The notes under the pieces were generated by a model. It made no database searches and was not told where the DNA came from. It saw only the letters and a list, made by a program, of their open reading frames with translations. From CAYPIE01 sp964410665 (GTDB taxonomy: Bacteria; Planctomycetota; Planctomycetia; Gemmatales; Gemmataceae), in the NCBI GenBank assembly GCA_964410665.1, contig CAYPIE010000014.1, positions 29,671 through 93,670 on the forward strand: a stretch of 64,000 nucleotides of DNA, written 5' to 3'. This document shows, piece by piece, positions 1 through 8,875 of this stretch. The position numbers and the translations under genes were made by a program. Numbering within the stretch: position 1 is the stretch's first letter; every line of letters begins with the position of its first letter.

Positions 1-2
1 GC

Positions 3-1400
3 ATCACTTCGGCGTACCTGGAAGGGCAAGAGATCGCTGGGGAGACTTTACGTTCCTTCATCCGTCAACTGACCATTCGCGGCCTAATCCACCCGGTGTT
101 TTGTGGATCAGGCCGCGAACACATCGGCGTACAGCCCCTGCTGGATGCAGTTTGCTGGTATCTGCCCTCACCACTGGAAGTCCCCCCCGTGGTGGGGATC
201 CATCCCACCAAGGACAAAGAAGAGAAACGCAAGGCCGATCCTAAAGAACCTTTCTGCGGGCTGGTCTTCAAGGTGATCTCCAGTGATCATGGCGATATGT
301 TCTTCATCCGCATCTATTCCGGCCGACTGAAGTCTAACAGCAAGGTGTTGATCGCCGACAAAAACAAGAAAGAAGCCATCGGCAAACTGTTCCACGTGCG
401 TGCCGACCCCAAAGCTGACCGCGAAGACCTTGATGAGGCGTTTGCTGGGGACATTGTCGCCACCATGGGCCTGAAAGAGGCGGTGACGGGGGACACGCTG
501 TGTGACGCGCAGCACCCGATCGTGTTGGAGCGAATCACCTTCGCCCAAGCGGTGGTCACCCAGTCGGTCGAACCACAATCGTCCGCGGACAAGGATAAGT
601 TGCTCGATGTGCTCAACAAACTGCAGCGGGAAGATCCTACTTTCTTGGTCAAGCATGATCCAGAAACCGGGCAGATGGTCATGTCCGGCATGGGGACGCT
701 GCACCTGGAGGTGAAGCGGAACCGAATGGAACGGGACTTTCGACTGAAGATTCGCGTGGGCAAGCCACGGGTCAGCTATCGTGAGACCATGCGCGATGCG
801 ACCAAGACCACTGGAGAGTTCATCCGCACCACGCCAACACCGATGTTTGCCCGCGTAACTGTGGAGTTCTCGCCAGCGGCCAAAGATCAAGGGATTGCGG
901 TCCGGAGTAAACTGAAGCCGCATACGATCCCGGAGGAGTTTGTCGTAGCGGCTCTGGAGGGACTACGCTCAACTCTGTCCTCCGGAGAGTTTGGCTACCC
1001 GATGCTCAGTGTCCAAGCGACGCTGCTTGATGCGCAGATGGATCAGGAAACCTCCAATGCCAACGCCTTCGAGGCCGCGGCAGCAGACGCGGTGGCCAAG
1101 GCTATCCATGACAATATCACCCTCCTAGAGCCCATTATGCGCCTGGAGGTAGCCGTGCCCGAAGAATTTGTGGGCAATGTCACAGGCGATCTGTCCGCGC
1201 GACGCGCGGAGATCCAGTCGATTGAGGCCGGAAAGGTCAGTGAGATCGTGGCGATGGTGCCTCTGGCGAAGATGTTCGACTATGCCGATAAAGTACGGAG
1301 TTTGACCCAAGGCCGGGCGAGCTCAGCGATGGAGCCATCCCATTATGCCCCCGCCGGGGAAGATGTTCTCCGCATGCTGCGAGGCGACGATCTCGATTGA
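3..1400 (+). CDS. fusA: Elongation factor G (3' part; G domain outside window)
   Basis: This is the C-terminal 465 residues of an EF-G-type translational GTPase, which drives ribosomal translocation. The frame is open from the first bases of the window, so the GTPase domain lies upstream. The visible part starts at the end of the G domain (VFCGSGREHIGVQPLLDAV, matching the family's LCGSAFKNKGVQPLLDAV), then domain II, domain III with GMGTLHLEV, domain IV, and a C-terminal domain V with the typical RSLTQGRASSAMEPSHY. The family usually reads GMGELHLEI in domain III, so this copy is slightly divergent. Planctomycetes often carry several EF-G paralogues, and this may be a secondary one. It converges on the diadenylate cyclase gene. 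Confidence 0.93.
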   Translation: MTSAYLEGQEIAGETLRSFIRQLTIRGLIHPVFCGSGREHIGVQPLLDAVCWYLPSPLEVPPVVGIHPTKDKEEKRKADPKEPFCGLVFKVISSDHGDMFFIRIYSGRLKSNSKVLIADKNKKEAIGKLFHVRADPKADREDLDEAFAGDIVATMGLKEAVTGDTLCDAQHPIVLERITFAQAVVTQSVEPQSSADKDKLLDVLNKLQREDPTFLVKHDPETGQMVMSGMGTLHLEVKRNRMERDFRLKIRVGKPRVSYRETMRDATKTTGEFIRTTPTPMFARVTVEFSPAAKDQGIAVRSKLKPHTIPEEFVVAALEGLRSTLSSGEFGYPMLSVQATLLDAQMDQETSNANAFEAAAADAVAKAIHDNITLLEPIMRLEVAVPEEFVGNVTGDLSARRAEIQSIEAGKVSEIVAMVPLAKMFDYADKVRSLTQGRASSAMEPSHYAPAGEDVLRMLRGDDLD

Positions 1401-1496
1401 GCTGGGAGTCAACCGGCTGCTTCGACATTTCTTCGACGTTCCAGGGCCAACGTTGACCGTGGAGCCTCCGAAGCTACTACAGGAGCATGCAGTGCA

Positions 1497-2474
1497 TCAA
1501 TCTTCGCCATGAACCAGGGTCTCCTCTTCGAGCTCCTGCTCGCCTTCCAGGCGTGGCTTGCGCCAGATGTGTGGTCGAAATAACGGCTCGATATGCAGCG
1601 CCTCCTCGCCCTGCTGAAACACGCGGACCGAACCCGATGATTGGCTCACACAGAAAGCGATGGCCTGAGTGCGCCGGCTGATGGCAGCCGCCGCACGATG
1701 TCGACTGCCCAACCCGCGGCCCACAATCACTCCATCGCCACTGCCAAGCACATCCAGATACAGACACGCGGCGATCGCAATACCATCGCGACCAATCAAG
1801 ATCGCTCCATCCATCTGAGCAATATCTTTAATCTGCTCGCGGACGCGACGATCACGCAAATCACGTTCAGCACGGCTGTAGCCTCGAAAGGGATTAAAGT
1901 TAATTGGCCGTGACATGCTTAACACACGCCGAGTGTCGCCAACGACAATGATTGCCCCGACCGGTTTCCCTTCGCGACCCTCGCGGCCAACTTCGGTGGC
2001 GAGGGTCGATACCAGTCGGAGCGTCTCAAGCGGGATATTGGTCTCGAGTCGCCGCAGATCCTGGGCGGTCATCCGCTCGAGGTGTTCGCCGAGGTGGATA
2101 ATACTCAAGCTATCGATGGCCTCGGGCAGATTCTCGGCATCGGTGATGCCGTTGTAGACGACGATCACATCCGAACCCGGCTGCAAGATGCCCATGCCAA
2201 TCGCCCGCAGAAGCGGCCAGCTCATCCGCTCATGCGAGGGCATCGGATCGGTTTCGATATCGAGGACAATCAGATCGTCTTCTTCTTTCAACCGTTGGTT
2301 CAAGGCACGATCATCGGTGGCAACCAAAATCTGCCGACAGCCCGCCAGGGTCGTGCGGACCTGGCTCCAATTCAAATCGACCTCGGTTACGATCAATACC
2401 GCATCTGCCGGAAGGGAATCCACCAGCTGGCTCGCCGCCTGGAGCAGTGCGACGGTCTGTCGAGGTAGCTTCAT
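1497..2474 (-). CDS. Diadenylate cyclase (DAC/DisA_N domain)
   Basis: A 325-residue protein predicted to make cyclic di-AMP from two ATP. The C-terminal half (from about residue 190) carries the DAC signature: a DGA motif in MDGAILIGRDGIAIAA and an RHR motif in GLGSRHRAAAAISRRT, followed by SQSSGSVRVFQQGE. The N-terminal ~170 residues look like an alpha/beta domain similar to the pyruvate-kinase C-terminal-like domain seen in DacZ-type cyclases; that part is inference. There is no membrane segment and no DisA-type DNA-binding tail. The start at 2474 is chosen because GGAG lies six bases upstream; an ATG six bases earlier (2480) is the alternative. It is divergent from the cystathionine synthase gene. 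Confidence 0.85.
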   Translation of the reverse strand: MKLPRQTVALLQAASQLVDSLPADAVLIVTEVDLNWSQVRTTLAGCRQILVATDDRALNQRLKEEDDLIVLDIETDPMPSHERMSWPLLRAIGMGILQPGSDVIVVYNGITDAENLPEAIDSLSIIHLGEHLERMTAQDLRRLETNIPLETLRLVSTLATEVGREGREGKPVGAIIVVGDTRRVLSMSRPINFNPFRGYSRAERDLRDRRVREQIKDIAQMDGAILIGRDGIAIAACLYLDVLGSGDGVIVGRGLGSRHRAAAAISRRTQAIAFCVSQSSGSVRVFQQGEEALHIEPLFRPHIWRKPRLEGEQELEEETLVHGED

Positions 2475-2599
2475 CGGCATCTCCGAGAAGGTGTAGGTCG
2501 ATCCACAGGGAGCAAACGGTCTCGATCGGCACTTCCGAGCGTAGCCTGTCTGCCAGATTGTAGCAATGCAGGCAAGCAAGTAGAGGGCGTGAAAGCGAC

Positions 2600-2628
2600 T
2601 TGGTTCTGCCAGCAAAACCGCCGACAAT
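2600..2628 (+). promoter_or_regulatory. Possible sigma-70 promoter of the cystathionine synthase gene
   Basis: TTGGTT (2600-2605) and GACAAT (2623-2628) are separated by 17 bases in the divergent intergenic region. A transcript would begin near 2635, which favours translation starting at 2660 rather than at the upstream ATG at 2627. The match is moderate only. Confidence 0.35.
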
Positions 2629-2659
2629 GGAGCAAGAGACGCCCCCAGCAAGTGAGAGT

Positions 2660-4012
2660 ATGAACATGTTCACCACAGTCCTGCGTTCGATTGGCCATAC
2701 CCCTCTGATCGAGTTACAACGCCTCACGCAGAACGGGCCAGCACGACTCTGCGTCAAGCTTGAGTCGGCCAATCCTGGTGGAAGCGTGAAGGATCGGGTG
2801 GCCCTGGCGATGATCCAGGAGGCCGAGAGCAAGGGTCAGCTCAAGCCCGGTGGGACCATCATTGAAGCCACAGCCGGGAATACCGGGGTCGGCCTGGCCA
2901 TGGTGGCTGCAGTCAAAGGCTACCGCTGCATCTTTGTGCTGCCCGACAAGATGTCGAGCGAGAAGATCGCCCTCCTCAAAGCCTACGGTGCCGAGGTGGT
3001 CATCACGCCCACCGGGGTCCCCCCCGATTCGCCGGAAAGCTATGCAGGGGTCGCGGACCGCCTGAGCAGTGAGATTCCCAATGCTTGGCGACCCAATCAA
3101 TTCACCAATCTGGTGAACCCCGAAATTCACTATCGCACCACCGGCCCAGAGATTTGGGACCAAACCGAGGGCAAAGTCACCGCCTTTGTGGCTGGGGTTG
3201 GCACGGGCGGTACCATCTCGGGGGTAGGTCGCTACCTCAAAGAACGGAACCCGCACATCCGCATCATCGGCGCGGACCCCGAGGGCTCGGTTCTGTCCGG
3301 AGGCACGCCGCGACCCTGGAAAGTTGAGGGGATTGGTGAGGATTTTGTACCGCAGACCTTCAATAGCCAGGTGGTCGATGAGTGGATCCGCATTGGCGAT
3401 GCGGAGTCTTTCCACACCGCCCGGGAATTAGCTCGCCAGGAGGGGCTATTGCTGGGCGGATCGAGTGGGACAAATGTCGCAGCGGCTCTGCAGTTTGCCC
3501 GACGGCTGGGACCAAACGATCTGATCGTTGCCCTGGGATGTGATACCGGTCGGAACTATCTTAGCAAGTTCTTTGACGATCGCTGGCTCAGTGAGAACGG
3601 CGTGATGTTTGTCGAGACAGCAGCCCAGTCGGTGGGCGACCTGTTGGACCGGCGGGGGCCTCGGGAGTTGGTCACGGTAGGTCCCGAGACGACTGCCGCC
3701 GAGGCAATCCGGCTACTGGAAAATCGCGGCATTTCCCAATTACCCGTTGTGGAAAATGGCAAGCCGGTGGGGAGCATTCAAGAGGTCACGCTGGCGCGAC
3801 TCCTGCACGATCACCGCCATCCGGAGGAGGTTCGAGTGGCGGAGATCATGGCCCGACCATTGCCCGCCCTGGACGCAAGTATTCACCTGGACGAGGCCTA
3901 TCGTCTGTTACTGGCCGGCAACACCGGAGTGTTGGTCACGCAGGGCGATCGCGTTGTCGATATTGTGACCCGGATCGATCTGATCCACTATTGGAACCGG
4001 CAAGCCGATTGA
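2660..4012 (+). CDS. cbs: Cystathionine beta-synthase with C-terminal CBS pair
   Basis: A 450-residue PLP enzyme of the cysteine synthase/cystathionine beta-synthase fold type II family, condensing serine (or O-acetylserine) with homocysteine or sulfide. The PLP lysine is in NPGGSVKDRVALAMI, the substrate loop in EATAGNTGVGLAM, and the phosphate-binding glycine loop in AGVGTGGTISGVG. After about residue 320 there are two CBS domains (PETTAAEAIRLLENRGISQL and a second ending near the C-terminus), the arrangement of full-length CBS rather than CysK. The start at 2660 follows a purine-rich GTGAGAG; 2627 is an alternative. The CBS pair suggests adenosyl ligand control. It converges with the gene at 4019 with six bases between stops. 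Confidence 0.9.
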   Translation: MNMFTTVLRSIGHTPLIELQRLTQNGPARLCVKLESANPGGSVKDRVALAMIQEAESKGQLKPGGTIIEATAGNTGVGLAMVAAVKGYRCIFVLPDKMSSEKIALLKAYGAEVVITPTGVPPDSPESYAGVADRLSSEIPNAWRPNQFTNLVNPEIHYRTTGPEIWDQTEGKVTAFVAGVGTGGTISGVGRYLKERNPHIRIIGADPEGSVLSGGTPRPWKVEGIGEDFVPQTFNSQVVDEWIRIGDAESFHTARELARQEGLLLGGSSGTNVAAALQFARRLGPNDLIVALGCDTGRNYLSKFFDDRWLSENGVMFVETAAQSVGDLLDRRGPRELVTVGPETTAAEAIRLLENRGISQLPVVENGKPVGSIQEVTLARLLHDHRHPEEVRVAEIMARPLPALDASIHLDEAYRLLLAGNTGVLVTQGDRVVDIVTRIDLIHYWNRQAD

Positions 4013-4018
4013 ACCGCC

Positions 4019-4534
4019 TCAGGGCTGCTTGGGTTGAATCCGTTCAGAGATTTCGCGGGTTGTTTGGCCAAGCTGTTGATGGAGACGTTGCCGATCTTTC
4101 TGAGACTTGAGCAGCTCAAGGACTGGTTCGAGGGTTTGCAACATCTTCGACCGAAGGTCCAGCAGGCGAACCTCCTGAGCCGAACCCGCTGTGACCTCGC
4201 GATGGGCATCCGTGAAGTTCGGCATCACTCCGTTCTGGAGGAGATGGCCAATATGCTCGCCAAGCTCCAGCACCCGTTGTGAGGCCTGAGCTTGACCAGC
4301 GTGTTCCATTTCCTCACTCAGTCGCTGAATCAGGTGATGGCTGGCTTCTACACGGGCCAGTGGATCGGTCTGTTCGGTGAGTTCCAGACTGCGATGGACG
4401 AGCTCTTCGAGCAATGAGCGGTTTTGCTGGAAAAACCGCAGCCGATCCACAGGGGTCAGCGGGCTCGGTCCAGTCGCGCCAACCCAGGCGGAAAGGCTAG
4501 CAAACAACAGTCCAATCATACCCCAGCGGATCAT
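4019..4534 (-). CDS. Secreted helical protein of an ECF sigma operon
   Basis: A 171-residue protein with an N-terminal hydrophobic signal (MIRWGMIGLLFASLSAWVGA) followed by a long, charged, Q/E/L-rich helical region without cysteines. No family is recognised. Its ATG overlaps the stop of the anti-sigma-like gene upstream by four bases (ATGA), so it is the third gene of the sigma/anti-sigma operon and is probably translationally coupled. A periplasmic partner or sensor for the membrane anti-sigma factor is a reasonable guess but is inference only. Confidence 0.75.
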   Translation of the reverse strand: MIRWGMIGLLFASLSAWVGATGPSPLTPVDRLRFFQQNRSLLEELVHRSLELTEQTDPLARVEASHHLIQRLSEEMEHAGQAQASQRVLELGEHIGHLLQNGVMPNFTDAHREVTAGSAQEVRLLDLRSKMLQTLEPVLELLKSQKDRQRLHQQLGQTTREISERIQPKQP

Positions 4535-5307
4535 CCGAGCTTCCCCGTGAAACGGCGTAAACGTTGATCCCCTTCCTGGGCACTATCAGCCATTTTTTTC
4601 AGCGGATCAATCGAGGCCGGTGGTGCCTCTGCCAGTAGCTGGCGAAGCATGGTTTCGCTGCTCGCCAGCTGCATGGCAATTTGGCGAATACGTTCCGGGG
4701 TGACTTGAGCAAGCTGTTCGGCCTGGGGCACCACCCCGCGTTCAATGACCTGTTCATACAAACTAGCCAAGCTGGCTAAATCCTTGGCAGGAGCAACAAA
4801 TACGAGTTCCTGGGTCCGCATCCGCAACTCCTCAGCCAGAGCAAGCAAGGGAACCAGACGGTCTTGCGCGGAGCTCGCGACCGCCAGATCCACATGTTGA
4901 CGAACCAGTTTGTCTAGCAGGGGATCCGGTCCCGCTTGTACCACAGAAGTCTGTGACTGCGAGGGACCGCCCAGATGCCAGACTCCCACGGCAATGCCGA
5001 TGAATAGCACCGCCGCAGCCAACGTTCCTGCCAGCTGCCAGGGAAACGGCGACTGCTGACGGAGTAGGATCGGCAGTGGCAAGTGGGTGGTGACGTCGCC
5101 ATCAAACTGTGCGATCAAGGCATCCCGACGTTGTGGGTTGGGGATCGGGGTCGGCAATTGGGCCAACAGACGATCGAGTTGCCGCACCCGGCGGAAGGTG
5201 CTCCGACAGCTGCCACAACTCTGAACATGCGCCGCCAGTGGTTCAGGCAGACCCACCGTCGTGCCCAGGGAAAGCAGCTGCTCTTGAATCGTTTGACAGT
5301 TGGCCAT
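4531..5307 (-). CDS. Membrane anti-sigma factor with zinc-finger-like N-terminus
   Basis: A 258-residue protein directly downstream of an ECF sigma gene (two bases between stop and ATG). The N-terminus has a zf-HC2-like pattern, H-V-Q-S-C-G-S-C around residues 27-34, typical of ZAS anti-sigma factors. One transmembrane helix follows near residues 95-115 (LAGTLAAAVLFIGIAVGVW), and the rest is predicted to be outside and mostly helical. Such proteins hold their sigma factor at the membrane until a signal arrives. Role is inferred from motif and position. Confidence 0.8.
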   Translation of the reverse strand: MANCQTIQEQLLSLGTTVGLPEPLAAHVQSCGSCRSTFRRVRQLDRLLAQLPTPIPNPQRRDALIAQFDGDVTTHLPLPILLRQQSPFPWQLAGTLAAAVLFIGIAVGVWHLGGPSQSQTSVVQAGPDPLLDKLVRQHVDLAVASSAQDRLVPLLALAEELRMRTQELVFVAPAKDLASLASLYEQVIERGVVPQAEQLAQVTPERIRQIAMQLASSETMLRQLLAEAPPASIDPLKKMADSAQEGDQRLRRFTGKLG

Positions 5308-5309
5308 GG

Positions 5310-5975
5310 CTAGTCGATCCGCTTCTCAGGATTGCCCAAATCACGGGGCGACCGGGGAGGCCTGGATTGCGGCTTCACGGTCGGCGGGACGTCGGGGGGT
5401 GTCCCGGTCTCGGCTTCGGAATCCTCATCATTTGCCAACACTTGTAACAAACGCTGCCGTGCTTTGAACACCCGCCAGCGAGCAGTTTGCTCCGTCGTGC
5501 CAAGAATCCGTGCAATCTCCCGGAAGGAGAGGCCTTGGTCCACGCGGAGCAACAAGGCAGCGCGAAATTCGCTGGGCAGTTTGCTCACCGCATCGGCAAT
5601 CAGAGTGAGCATTTCCTGCCCCAGCAGGGCTTCCAATGGCTCGATGCTTGTTTCGGCGAATTCACTGGGAAGCGGCTGCAGCGCGTGTTGCCGTTTGCGT
5701 CGCTGATTGATGAAATTATTGTGAGCAATTCGAAACAACCAAGCCCGAAAATTACTCCCAAGCTGAAAGCTATGTAGAGCGGCAAACGCCTTCATGAACG
5801 TCTCTTGGGTCAGGTCCTCCGCCATATGTACATCCCGAGTCAGATGATACAGGAAGCGAAACAAGCGATCCCAGTAACGCTCAATTAGCCGTGCAAAAGC
5901 GGTTCGGTCTCCCTCTTGCGCATCGAAGATCAAGTCGGATTCTTCGTGCGGCGGTGGCGTGGACTCGAACGACAC
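5310..5975 (-). CDS. ECF RNA polymerase sigma factor
   Basis: A 221-residue sigma-70 family factor. Region 2 is visible as AFARLIERYWDRLFRFLYHL and DLTQETFMKAFAAL with FRAWLFRIAHNNFINQRRK. Region 4 is the helix-turn-helix in LPSEFRAALLLRVDQGLSFR and IARILGTTEQTARWRVFKAR. A ~45-residue proline-rich tail after region 4 is unusual for a short ECF factor. It is first in an operon with the zinc-finger anti-sigma gene and a secreted protein gene, so it is likely controlled by that anti-sigma factor. Confidence 0.92.
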   Translation of the reverse strand: MSFESTPPPHEESDLIFDAQEGDRTAFARLIERYWDRLFRFLYHLTRDVHMAEDLTQETFMKAFAALHSFQLGSNFRAWLFRIAHNNFINQRRKRQHALQPLPSEFAETSIEPLEALLGQEMLTLIADAVSKLPSEFRAALLLRVDQGLSFREIARILGTTEQTARWRVFKARQRLLQVLANDEDSEAETGTPPDVPPTVKPQSRPPRSPRDLGNPEKRID

Positions 5976-6352
5976 GCGTAGCTCTCGCCTCCTCAGCGCT
6001 GGTCGGTGCTAGAGAGCCGTGCGGTCTCGGTTCCCCAGCAAACCGCCCGAACTCCAGGCCATCCAGGCACGATACCGGGCGCTGACGCGTTCTGTCCACC
6101 ACGAATGCGAGCAAGGGCCCACTCCCGATTGGAACGGCACTCCACTACTGCTAACAATTCCCATGGGACTTTGTTGGTGACATTTCCGCCCAAGGATTCC
6201 GCCGCATCGCAGCGATTGCGCCTGTTTCGCTTGCCCAAACCCTCGGCTTTGGCTCACCCGAACCAGCGTCATGGTTGGATGTCCTGGGCTCCATCCGGTA
6301 GGATTCACGAAAAGATCTTGCTCGACCACGTTAATCGCTGAGGCAGTTTCCT
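5976..6352. other. Divergent intergenic region, no gene seen
   Basis: This 377-base stretch separates the ECF operon (minus) from the SDR gene (plus) and must hold both promoters. Open frames exist on both strands but have no family resemblance and a composition rich in R, P and S, as expected of chance frames in GC-rich DNA. I could not identify a convincing -35/-10 pair. Confidence 0.5.
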
Positions 6353-7246
6353 ATGGGGCAACGACGCACACTCGCCGGGCTACGCGTGTTGATCACCGGG
6401 GCTTCCCAGGGCATCGGTCGTGCTCTGGCACTGGCGGCAGCACAACGCGGCATGCAAGTTCTGGCGACCGCACGCTCCAAACCCTTGCTGGATTCCCTGG
6501 CCGAAGAAGTAGCCCCATTGGCTGTGCCGTTCTATACCCAAGTCGCCGATATCTCCGATCCCAACGACCGTCAGGCCATGGTCGAGGCTGCCACCCACCA
6601 TTTCCAAGGACTGGACATTCTCATCAATAATGCCGGCGTTGGAGCCACCGGTCAATTTATGGAATCCACCCCGGAGACCTTGCGGCAAATCATGGAGGTC
6701 AATTTCTTTGGTACAACCGAAACGATCCGGGTTTTCCTTCCTCTTCTACAGGAAGGCACCACGCCGGCCATTGTGAACATTTCTTCAGTACTGGGCAAAC
6801 GAGCATTCCCGGGGCGGGCACTCTACTCGGCCAGCAAATTTGCCATTCAGGGCTTTAGCGAGGCCCTACGTGCCGAATTGTACAAGGATGATATTGATGT
6901 TCTGGTGGTCAACCCCGGCCTTACCCAGACCAATTTCTCGCAAAATCTCCTCGAGCGCAAAGCACGGATGTCACTGGACCACATGCGCGGTATGACCTCC
7001 GAACAGGTCGCCAACGCCACCCTCAATGCCTTAGCTCGCGGCCATAACGAAATCACACTTACCCTCAGCGGGAAGGCCCTAGTCCTGGCAGCACGCTTCA
7101 TGCCTCGAGTGGTGGACTTCTTTGCGAAAAGGAAGGTCCGCAAGTTGTACCAGGAAGAGATTGCGAAGCGTCGTCAACAACGCGAAGGACAACCCCACGA
7201 CCACGAACCCAGCGAGGCTACCCACAAACCGAATCCGGTCGGCTAG
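6353..7246 (+). CDS. Short-chain dehydrogenase/reductase
   Basis: A 297-residue classical SDR. The cofactor glycine motif is TGASQGIGRALALAAAQRG near residue 15, the structural NNAG is in LDILINNAGVGATG, and the catalytic Ser/Tyr/Lys set is in NISSVLGKR and YSASKFAIQGFSEAL. An arginine after the second strand (ATARSK) suggests NADP(H), but the substrate cannot be told. The C-terminus is extended with a basic, then hydrophilic tail (KRKVRKLYQEEIAKRRQQ). GAGG lies nine bases before the ATG. The gene stands alone, upstream of the acyltransferase pair. Confidence 0.9.
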   Translation: MGQRRTLAGLRVLITGASQGIGRALALAAAQRGMQVLATARSKPLLDSLAEEVAPLAVPFYTQVADISDPNDRQAMVEAATHHFQGLDILINNAGVGATGQFMESTPETLRQIMEVNFFGTTETIRVFLPLLQEGTTPAIVNISSVLGKRAFPGRALYSASKFAIQGFSEALRAELYKDDIDVLVVNPGLTQTNFSQNLLERKARMSLDHMRGMTSEQVANATLNALARGHNEITLTLSGKALVLAARFMPRVVDFFAKRKVRKLYQEEIAKRRQQREGQPHDHEPSEATHKPNPVG

Positions 7247-7376
7247 GCGAATCCAGCAATCGGCAAGCGCATTCATGGCTCCCAGCTTCCTGATTGGCGG
7301 TTGAGCTTGTCCGAATCGTCCTTCTTGACTATACCCCTTACTCCAGCCGGAAGGCCTTGGCATGGAGGATGGGGCG

Positions 7377-8822
7377 GTGGTCTTCAGTTCGCCGATATTT
7401 CTCTTCGGGTTCCTGCCTCTGGTTTTGAGCCTTTACTACCTCAGCCCCCGAAGCGCTCGTAATCTTCTGCTGTTGGCTATGAGTGCTCTGTTCTATGCGT
7501 GGGGGGAGAAGCTCTATGTATTGGTACTCTCCGCATCCTTACTTGTCAATTATATCAACGCACGCTGGATTGCTTGGGAACAGCAACAAGGACGCAGTGG
7601 CCGCTGGGTATTAACACTGGGAATTGTGTTTAATCTTGGTCTCTTATTGACCTTCAAGTACCTAGGCTTTGTCAGTGATAATGTGGCGACGGCCTGGCAC
7701 GGACTAGGCGGCAACCCCTGGCAGGCCCCTCATCTGCATCTACCCATCGGCATCTCTTTTTTTACCTTCCAGGCCATGTCTTATGGCATTGACGTGTTTC
7801 GCCGCCAAGTGGCAGTGCAGCGGAATTTCCTCGATTTTGGCTTGTATATCTTCTTGTTTCCCCAGATGGTAGCCGGTCCCATCATTCGCTACCGAGATGT
7901 GGCGGAGCAGCTCCACAGTCGCAGCCATTCGCTCGACAAGTTCGCGCTGGGCGTCCAACGCTTTATCCGGGGGCTGGCGAAAAAGGTCCTGCTGGCCACC
8001 CCGCTCGCCGCCACTGCCGATGCAATCTTTGACCTGCCACCGTCCGAATTGGCTGCCTCCGCGGCCTGGCTTGGTTTAGTGTGTTATACCTTGCAGATTT
8101 ACTTTGATTTTTCTGGTTATTCGGACATGGCCATAGGCATTGGCAAGATGCTCGGCTTCGATTTTCTTGAGAACTTCCGCTATCCTTACGTCGCGCGCTC
8201 GGTCACCGAGTTCTGGCGGCGCTGGCACATTTCGCTCTCCAACTGGTTTCGCGACTATTTGTACATTCCCTTGGGCGGCAATCGTCACGGTCCCTGGCAT
8301 ACTTATCGCAACCTCCTGATTGTGTTTCTGCTCTGTGGTCTGTGGCACGGTGCCAGTTGGGCCTTCCTCGCCTGGGGCCTGTACCACGGCCTGTTTCTGA
8401 TTTTCGAGCGCCTCGGCCTCGGAACATTTCTGGAAACGCAGTGGAAGCCAACTCGACATTTATACACATTATTGGTGGTGATGGTAGGCTGGGTCTTTTT
8501 CCGCTGTACCTACCTGATGGATGCTCTGAGCTATTGCTCGGCCCTGGCCGGAGGCACCGCCGGTTGGTACCAGGCGAGCGCGTTTTGGACTTGGGAACTG
8601 GCCATTGTCTTACCCTTGGCTATCCTGGCGGCTTTACCGATCCGACCTTGGTTGGAAAACCAGCGTGAACGACTGTTGGCTCGCCTGCCGGCAACCCATG
8701 CCCAATGGGTCGAGCTTGGGTTTGCCCTCCCAGCATTGCTGCTACTGTTGACAATGTTCTGGGGTGCCACCCTACGACTCACCGCTGGTACTTACACACC
8801 GTTCATCTATTTTCGCTTCTAG
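7377..8822 (+). CDS. MBOAT-family membrane O-acyltransferase (AlgI-like)
   Basis: A polytopic membrane protein of about 481 residues in the AlgI/DltB/PatA class of MBOAT enzymes, which pass acyl groups across the membrane for O-acetylation of exported polysaccharide. Conserved features are VFSSPIFLFGFLPLVL at the N-terminus, QMVAGPIIRY, DFSGYSDMAIGIG, RYPYVARSVTEFWRRWHISL and the catalytic histidine in GLWHGASWAFLAWGLYHG. The GTG start at 7377 is chosen because homologues begin MVFSS and GGAGG lies eight bases upstream; an ATG at 7362 is also possible. The SGNH-type partner follows 53 bases downstream, the usual AlgI/AlgJ pairing. Confidence 0.92.
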   Translation: MVFSSPIFLFGFLPLVLSLYYLSPRSARNLLLLAMSALFYAWGEKLYVLVLSASLLVNYINARWIAWEQQQGRSGRWVLTLGIVFNLGLLLTFKYLGFVSDNVATAWHGLGGNPWQAPHLHLPIGISFFTFQAMSYGIDVFRRQVAVQRNFLDFGLYIFLFPQMVAGPIIRYRDVAEQLHSRSHSLDKFALGVQRFIRGLAKKVLLATPLAATADAIFDLPPSELAASAAWLGLVCYTLQIYFDFSGYSDMAIGIGKMLGFDFLENFRYPYVARSVTEFWRRWHISLSNWFRDYLYIPLGGNRHGPWHTYRNLLIVFLLCGLWHGASWAFLAWGLYHGLFLIFERLGLGTFLETQWKPTRHLYTLLVVMVGWVFFRCTYLMDALSYCSALAGGTAGWYQASAFWTWELAIVLPLAILAALPIRPWLENQRERLLARLPATHAQWVELGFALPALLLLLTMFWGATLRLTAGTYTPFIYFRF

Positions 8823-8875
8823 CCGGATCGGGCTGGCACTAAAACGGTCGAGGATGCTGCCACGGAGGCAACCAC

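Noticed and set aside
168..923. Long minus-strand open frame opposite EF-G
   Set aside because: It lies fully antisense to a gene with clear EF-G domains and has no family resemblance; such frames are common opposite GC-rich coding sequence.
6006..6341. Open frames on both strands in the gap before the SDR gene
   Set aside because: No start signal, no homology and the two strands overlap almost completely, so they look like chance.
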